DNA of 64,000 nt from Thermococcus bergensis. GTDB lineage: Archaea > Methanobacteriota_B > Thermococci > Thermococcales > Thermococcaceae. The stretch's first letter is position 1, and every line of letters begins with the position of its first letter. Location: positions 620,001 through 684,000 of the forward strand of contig NZ_JABFNK010000005.1 in the NCBI RefSeq assembly GCF_020386975.1, read 5' to 3'. Shown piece after piece: positions 59,733 to 64,000 of the stretch. Under the pieces are notes generated by a model. That model had not been told where the DNA came from, did no database searches, and worked only from the letters and a program-made list of their open reading frames with translations. Made by a program: the position numbers and the translations under genes.

Positions 59733-59733
59733 C

Positions 59734-59762
59734 ATCTCTTTTTAGTTTTTATATTTTTCTTC
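59734..59762 (+). terminator. T-rich terminator after the methylmalonyl-CoA operon
   Basis: Repeated T-runs (TTTTT, TTTTT, TTTTT) directly after the mce stop. No promoter or gene is seen between here and the 3' end of the 5S rRNA gene, about 110 bp away. Confidence 0.55.
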
Positions 59763-59874
59763 CGAAGGCCTCGCCATTCAGGGTGTGGGAGGTCAGAACT
59801 TTCAAACAAATCGCAACAATGTATTTCCTTTTTGTTTTCATTCGTTCTTAAGAGCTCACAGAAAAGTTTGTTGA

Positions 59875-59999
59875 GTGGCCGGCGGCGTCCCCGGTTTCCC
59901 GCCCCCTCTCGGAGGGCAGTACACCCGGGATCGCTGGCGGGCTTAACTTCCGGGGTCGAAACGAGTCCGGGTGTGACCCCGCCGCTATGACCGCCGTAC
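59875..59999 (-). rRNA. rrf: 5S ribosomal RNA
   Basis: Read on the minus strand the gene starts GTACGGCGGTCATAGCGGCG and ends ACGCCGCCGGCCAC; the ends pair, and the middle holds the conserved CCCGGAAGTTAAGCCCGCCA. Length of about 125 nt fits Thermococcales 5S rRNA. A TATA box AGTTTATAAACC at about 60020-60031 on the minus strand is about 27 bp before the 5' end, so the gene has its own promoter and is not linked to 16S/23S here. Confidence 0.96.
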
Positions 60000-60049
60000 C
60001 GATATTAGGTCTTGGCATAGGGTTTATAAACTTTACGGTTGTGTTCCTT

Positions 60050-61555
60050 ATGATGATGTACTCACTGCTCAGAAGTATTGAGCGATTGACAATAAGCCCA
60101 TCAAAGAGGGCCAGGGACTTTCAAAGGGTTATTCAATCCTATAAAAACGGTGAGCTTATAGAGGTTGAGGGGTTTTTGATCTTGAGGGTGCCCCCCAATG
60201 TCCCAAAAGACGGGGTATACTACCTTCTTTCTCCTCTCTCTCCAAGTGAGCTCTCAAAGAGTGATATTAAGCCCTATGTGGCGATAAAGGTAACTGAAAA
60301 AAGCGAGATAAATGCAGAGCTGAAGAGCGGGCAGTACGTTAAAATCAAAGGCATTATCGATGCATATCCATTTGGAAACATGCGCCTCATCCACGTTATT
60401 TCTCTGCAAAGGGCCAATATTGAGGATTACTGGCTTCAGTACAAGGAGCTCGCCCTCACCAAAGAGGAGCTGGAACAGCTCATAGATTCCACAATAAACG
60501 CTGACTATGAGCTAAAAAAAGCTCTCCTTTACTCTCTCTTTGCCTCTCCCTCGGTAGTGAGTAGCAAAAGACATTGGGGGGAGGGAGTGACGTTTTCTGC
60601 TTTTAAAAATGACACAAAAATTGTGAATTCTCTCTGGGAGGCCTCGAGATATTTAATTAGCCTCCTCCCCGAAGAGCTGATATTAAGAAAAGGAAACGCA
60701 AAACCCTTTGTCGATGATAATCTCGACCTCGACTTCTCTTTTTTCCTTGAGGGAGGCAAATACTACTCCCCCTCAAACAAGAGCCTCCTCAAAAAAGACA
60801 TCCCCGTCGCGGAGTGGGCTAGGGAGCATTTTGAGAAAAAACAGGCAGTGTTTTTGACTCCAAAAGTATACAAACGAATCTCTCCGGAGGATCCTTTGGC
60901 TTACACCTCCGAGACCCCATTCATTGTAAATGAACCCATAGGCTGGGAGAAAAACCGGGAACTGGAACAGCTTATCCCCAATCTCCTGGCCACGATATTT
61001 CTTGAAAGAGAAAAAATACCTTCGCTTAGCCCTTCCGACAGAATGGTGGAGAAGTTTAGAGAAAGGTTTGAAAGATGGATTTTTAGGAATGCCCGCGAAT
61101 ATGGAGAAAAGTTCGATGCTTTGAGGCTTAAAGGTATGATATTCGAGACTAACACGAGGTACCTTTTGAGCCTTCGCCTCCTCGGCTCGATGGCACGGTT
61201 TGAGGGAAAAATAAATACAGGCATAATAAGCGACGTTATAAATATGAACCAGGAGATAGTGGATATGTGGATAAACGAGATTCCGGAAAGGGAAATGCTG
61301 AAGGTGCTGGAGACGTATGAAAAATACGTCGAGCGGGACTTTAGAAACAAGCGTCTGGAGATGGCGTTGAGGGTATTCCTGGACTTGGAGGCCACTTCAA
61401 TAGATGGCTTTGTTAGCAGAGAGGAGTTCTACAACGCCCTGGTTGAGTACGGATTCAAGCCCTCCTATGCTAGGGAAGTTATAGAAAGCCTTATTGCTGA
61501 TGGCTATCTTTATGAGCCTGTTATAGGCAAATTAAAGATGATAAAACCAGAATAG
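60050..61555 (+). CDS. OB-fold and winged-helix protein of unknown function, start uncertain
   Basis: 501 residues from ATG 60050. Residues about 15-130 hold an OB-fold-like stretch (VEGFLILRVPPNVPKDGVYYLL, YVKIKGIIDAYPFGNMRLIHVISLQ). The phrase INADYELKKALLYSLFASP recalls the start of the MCM helicase core, but no Walker motif follows. The C-terminal part is helical with a winged-helix end (FYNALVEYGFKPSYAREVIESLIADGYLYEP). An in-frame ATG at 59987 would add a hydrophobic segment but lies inside the 5S rRNA gene. Directly upstream of rnp4 (8 bp). A relative of an inactivated MCM is one guess. Confidence 0.7.
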   Translation: MMMYSLLRSIERLTISPSKRARDFQRVIQSYKNGELIEVEGFLILRVPPNVPKDGVYYLLSPLSPSELSKSDIKPYVAIKVTEKSEINAELKSGQYVKIKGIIDAYPFGNMRLIHVISLQRANIEDYWLQYKELALTKEELEQLIDSTINADYELKKALLYSLFASPSVVSSKRHWGEGVTFSAFKNDTKIVNSLWEASRYLISLLPEELILRKGNAKPFVDDNLDLDFSFFLEGGKYYSPSNKSLLKKDIPVAEWAREHFEKKQAVFLTPKVYKRISPEDPLAYTSETPFIVNEPIGWEKNRELEQLIPNLLATIFLEREKIPSLSPSDRMVEKFRERFERWIFRNAREYGEKFDALRLKGMIFETNTRYLLSLRLLGSMARFEGKINTGIISDVINMNQEIVDMWINEIPEREMLKVLETYEKYVERDFRNKRLEMALRVFLDLEATSIDGFVSREEFYNALVEYGFKPSYAREVIESLIADGYLYEPVIGKLKMIKPE

Positions 61556-61563
61556 GTGAGAGA

Positions 61564-61932
61564 ATGTCAAAGAAATTCATAAGGCTTAGGGAACAAAGGG
61601 AAAAGAAGAAAATAGCCCTTGAGAGAATAGATATTCTTTTTAGCCTGGCTGAGAGGGTTTTTCCCTACGATAAAGAGTTGGCAAACCGCTACGTTGAGAT
61701 AGCGTTGGCAGTGCAGCAGAAGGCAAAGGTTAGGATGCCGAGAAAGTGGAAGAGGAGGTACTGCAAGAAGTGCCATTCCTTCCTTGTTCCAGGTGTTAAT
61801 GCTCGGGTGAGGTTGAGAGAGAAGAGAATGCCCCACGTTGTTGTAAAATGCTTAGAGTGCGGATACATAATGCGGTATCCGTATTTAAGGGAAAAGAAGG
61901 AACGTAGAAAAAGCAATATTTTTAAGGACTAA
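61564..61932 (+). CDS. rnp4: RNase P protein component 4 (Rpp21 homologue)
   Basis: 122 residues. N-terminal helices (FIRLREQREKKKIALERIDILFSLAERVFPYDKELANRYVEIA) followed by a zinc ribbon with CKKCHSFLVPG and CLECGYIMRYP. Rnp4 pairs with Rnp1/Rpp29 and binds the specificity domain of RNase P RNA, which matures tRNA 5' ends. ATG 61564 follows GGTGAGAG and starts 8 bp after the OB-fold gene, so they are likely one operon. Confidence 0.95.
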   Translation: MSKKFIRLREQREKKKIALERIDILFSLAERVFPYDKELANRYVEIALAVQQKAKVRMPRKWKRRYCKKCHSFLVPGVNARVRLREKRMPHVVVKCLECGYIMRYPYLREKKERRKSNIFKD

Positions 61933-62016
61933 TGTTGGTGTTATTTTAGTAGGTGATGAGCTATTATAGAGCATCCCCTCGTCAAGATTTGGAGTTGTAT
62001 TAAGCGGGGAGAAACC

Positions 62017-62712
62017 GTGCTTATTGAGCATAACAGCTTAGCCTTCACTCCGCTTGCACTTTGTAACTTACTTAACTGGAGTAAGAAAAATGGGTGGGAA
62101 GTGATTGTTGTAGACGTCCTTGATACGTTGAAACCTTATAGGGAGCACGCTGAGCTCAGCGGAATTAGTGCAAGTGTTTTGGATGAAGTCGAAGTCATCA
62201 AGCTTGGGAGCAGGGTTGAAGTTGGAAATGTCATTGAGAGAGTTTCTGTAGTTGAAGAAAGTGAGATGGAAAAAGAGCTTGCAAGACTGTTTGAGGATAT
62301 ATATTCAAAAAGAAACGTTATTAATGCCACTGTTGGCATAGAAAAACTCTTTGTACTGTATTCCGGGTCTTTAAAGGATGTTTTAAGCCTGGTTGATTTT
62401 ATGGTGAGCTTTGTGGGTGATAAGAGAAGAAAGTCGGTCTTCTTCCTAAACGTTGATATGGTTGAAAAGGCTCAACCTACAGTACTCCCAATGCTGGAAG
62501 AGTTTGCTACAACCGTGATAAGAACAGAGAAAAATAAGTCTTTCACCAAGTTTGAGGTTCTCAAATCCATAAATCCTGAGTTAGAGGGATTTGAAGAAGA
62601 AATTAGTGTAGATGATTGTATTGAATTTTTGAAAAAACTGAATGAAAAAGCTAAAGCAAGGACTAATCCTTGCAGCACTTTTCTTTCTTCTCTACCGGCA
62701 CTATTTCTTTAA
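62017..62712 (+). CDS. DUF257-family protein, 5' end probably disturbed
   Basis: 231 residues as read from GTG 62017. NLLNWSKKNGWEVIVVDVLDTLKPYREHAELSG is the typical DUF257 start region, a Thermococcales-specific family of unknown function with a RecA-like look. In the same frame upstream codons read AIIEHPLVKIWSCIKRGET, which belong to the family's N terminus, but no start codon is in that frame; ATG 61956 with AGGTG upstream is one base out of frame. The last 16 residues run antisense into serS and look like read-through. Confidence 0.75.
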   Translation: MLIEHNSLAFTPLALCNLLNWSKKNGWEVIVVDVLDTLKPYREHAELSGISASVLDEVEVIKLGSRVEVGNVIERVSVVEESEMEKELARLFEDIYSKRNVINATVGIEKLFVLYSGSLKDVLSLVDFMVSFVGDKRRKSVFFLNVDMVEKAQPTVLPMLEEFATTVIRTEKNKSFTKFEVLKSINPELEGFEEEISVDDCIEFLKKLNEKAKARTNPCSTFLSSLPALFL

Positions 62713-64000
62713 ACCCTGTGTAGGGCCAGAGAGCTTTTGGTATCTTTACTGTTCCATCTTCTTCCTGGAAGTTTTCTATTATTGCTACTATAGCTCTCGA
62801 TGTGGCTATTGCCGTTGAGTTGAGCGTGTGAACAAAACGTGGCTTCTCATTTGGCTTGTCCCTGAACCTTATGTTTAGCCTCCTTGCCTGCCATTCCGTA
62901 CAGTTTGAACAGCTTACGACTTCCCTGAACTTTCCTTGTGCGCTCATCCACGCTTCAATGTCATACTTCTTTGCCGCAACGTAGCCTAAGTCACCGGTAC
63001 ATATGTTAACAACTCTATATGGAATTTCGAGGGCCTGGAAAATCTCTTCAGCATTTTGCAGGAGCTTTTCGTGCCATTCCCAGCTCTCTTCTGGTCTTGA
63101 ATACACAAACTGTTCAACTTTATGGAACTGGTGCACTCTAAAGATTCCCTTTGTGTCTTTTCCAGCCGTCCCTGCTTCTTTTCTGAAGCACGGGCTCACT
63201 CCAGCGTAGAGGAGGGGCAGGTCGTTCCCATCAAGGATTTCGTTTGCGTGAAGGCCAGCAAGTGGGTGCTCTGCTGTGGGGATTAGGTAGAGGTCTTCTC
63301 CTTCCACCTTGTAGATTACGTCCTCAAAGTCTTCAAAGGCCGTAACTCCCTCCTCAATGTACCTCCTGACCATATATGGTGGTATTACAGGAGTGAAGCC
63401 CTTTTCAATGAGTCTATCGAGGGCAAACCTTATGAGTGCAAGATCGAGAATGACGATTTCGTTTAAGAGGTAGAAGAACCTTGAACCGCTTACCTTTGCA
63501 GCCCTCTCAAAGTCTGCTCCTCCCAGTTTTGGTAAAAGGTCAGCGTGAAGCTGGGGCTTCCATTCAATAACTTCATGCTCCATCTTTCCTTGGGTCTGCT
63601 CTAGAAAGCTCTCCAGGTGGCCTTTCCAGACTCTTGCTTTGCCCCAGAATTTTATTGGGACGTTTTCTGTGTCGTCCTTTCCTACTGGAACGCTTTCATG
63701 GGTTATGTTTGGAAGGCGCCAGAGGTAGTAGTCAATTTTTTCCCTGATTTTGTTGTTTTCCCGTTCGAGCTCTTCAATCTGTCTAACTATCTCTTCACTC
63801 TTTGCTAGAAGCTCATCTACAGGCTCTCCAGCCTTTTTCCTCTTACCAATTTCCACCGCAAGCTTGTTTCTTTCCCTTCTGAGGAGGTTAATTCTCTTCA
63901 GGTTTCCTCTCCACTTCTTGTCAAGCTCAAGGATCTCATCTATCCATTTGAGCTTCTCTAGCTCTCCACGCTTTATCAGGTCTCCCTTTACCAAATCCGG
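62663..64000 (-). CDS. serS: Seryl-tRNA synthetase, N terminus outside the window
   Basis: The frame is open to the window edge; the visible part begins PDLVKGDLIKRGE, normally about residue 10. N-terminal coiled coil (KLKWIDEILELDKKWRGNLKRINLLRRERN), then motif 2 (FRKEAGTAGKDTKGIFRVHQF) and motif 3 (FVHTLNSTAIATSRAIVAIIEN) of class II synthetases. It charges tRNA-Ser with serine. The 3' end overlaps the DUF257 gene by 50 bp in convergent orientation. Confidence 0.96.
   Translation of the reverse strand, partial: PDLVKGDLIKRGELEKLKWIDEILELDKKWRGNLKRINLLRRERNKLAVEIGKRKKAGEPVDELLAKSEEIVRQIEELERENNKIREKIDYYLWRLPNITHESVPVGKDDTENVPIKFWGKARVWKGHLESFLEQTQGKMEHEVIEWKPQLHADLLPKLGGADFERAAKVSGSRFFYLLNEIVILDLALIRFALDRLIEKGFTPVIPPYMVRRYIEEGVTAFEDFEDVIYKVEGEDLYLIPTAEHPLAGLHANEILDGNDLPLLYAGVSPCFRKEAGTAGKDTKGIFRVHQFHKVEQFVYSRPEESWEWHEKLLQNAEEIFQALEIPYRVVNICTGDLGYVAAKKYDIEAWMSAQGKFREVVSCSNCTEWQARRLNIRFRDKPNEKPRFVHTLNSTAIATSRAIVAIIENFQEEDGTVKIPKALWPYTGFKEIVPVEKKEKCCKD

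Noticed and set aside
59987-60049. ATG 59987 as the start of the OB-fold protein
   Set aside because: It lies inside the 5S rRNA gene and has no ribosome site.

Overview
The window is a chromosome segment of a hyperthermophilic euryarchaeon of the order Thermococcales, most likely a Thermococcus of moderate GC. Evidence: BRE/TATA promoters about 25 bp upstream of transcripts, GGTGA/GGAGGT ribosome sites, many leaderless starts, an alanine aminotransferase close to the Pyrococcus furiosus enzyme, SRP54, RNase P Rnp4, THEP1, a GPN-loop GTPase, hypCD, DUF257 and DUF835 proteins, IS6-type insertion sequences like those of Pyrococcus, C/D-box guide RNAs, and a stand-alone 5S rRNA gene. Genus and species cannot be fixed from this window.

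Layout. 1-4822: iron/cobalamin-type ABC ATPase (cut by the window edge), THEP1 NTPase, a secreted cell-wall-binding-repeat protein, MtnA-type isomerase, iron alcohol dehydrogenase. 4844-6760: an IS607 element (serine recombinase plus TnpB) with a strongly paired 3' end that looks like its guide RNA. 6795-11533: Lhr-type helicase, alpha/beta hydrolase, M20 peptidase. 11666-16627: an accessory island with a wrecked transglutaminase-like gene joined to the frameshifted tail of a superfamily 1 helicase, a 1238-residue Cys-rich/RecD-like helicase/PD-(D/E)XK nuclease fusion, and a non-coding stretch with repeated GGCGATGAA words. 16628-40736: mostly core genes (MBL hydrolase, TatD, dihydropteroate synthase-related protein, ABC exporter, Nudix, PfkB and DapA families, HypC/HypD, AlaAT, Lrp, GfcR-like regulator, SRP54, sugar transporter, MTA phosphorylase, secreted beta-propeller), with C/D guide RNAs, one large structured RNA, and tRNA-Arg(CCT) and tRNA-Gly(GCC).

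40791-45076 is an insertion-sequence cluster: two 869-bp copies of one IS in opposite orientation, each with its own 10-bp target duplication and a conserved -1 frameshift site, plus a 781-bp IS6-family element that has cut the last residues off a neighbouring TPR-like gene. 45061-64000 is core again: Sua5, a glycosyltransferase, a second cell-wall-binding paralogue with a near-identical promoter, an asparagine synthetase-like amidotransferase, a GPN GTPase, MinD, a PIN-domain ATPase split by a 594-residue intein in its P-loop, Maf, a PHP hydrolase, a methylmalonyl-CoA module (cobalamin subunit, MeaB GTPase, epimerase), 5S rRNA, an OB-fold protein, RNase P subunit 4, DUF257, and seryl-tRNA synthetase (cut by the window edge).

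The most promising unexplained items are the helicase-nuclease fusion with its odd upstream region, the structured RNA at about 20430-20605, the tnpB-linked RNA fold, and the palindromic operator on the sugar-transporter promoter. Function calls rest on reading motifs by eye; no database search was run.
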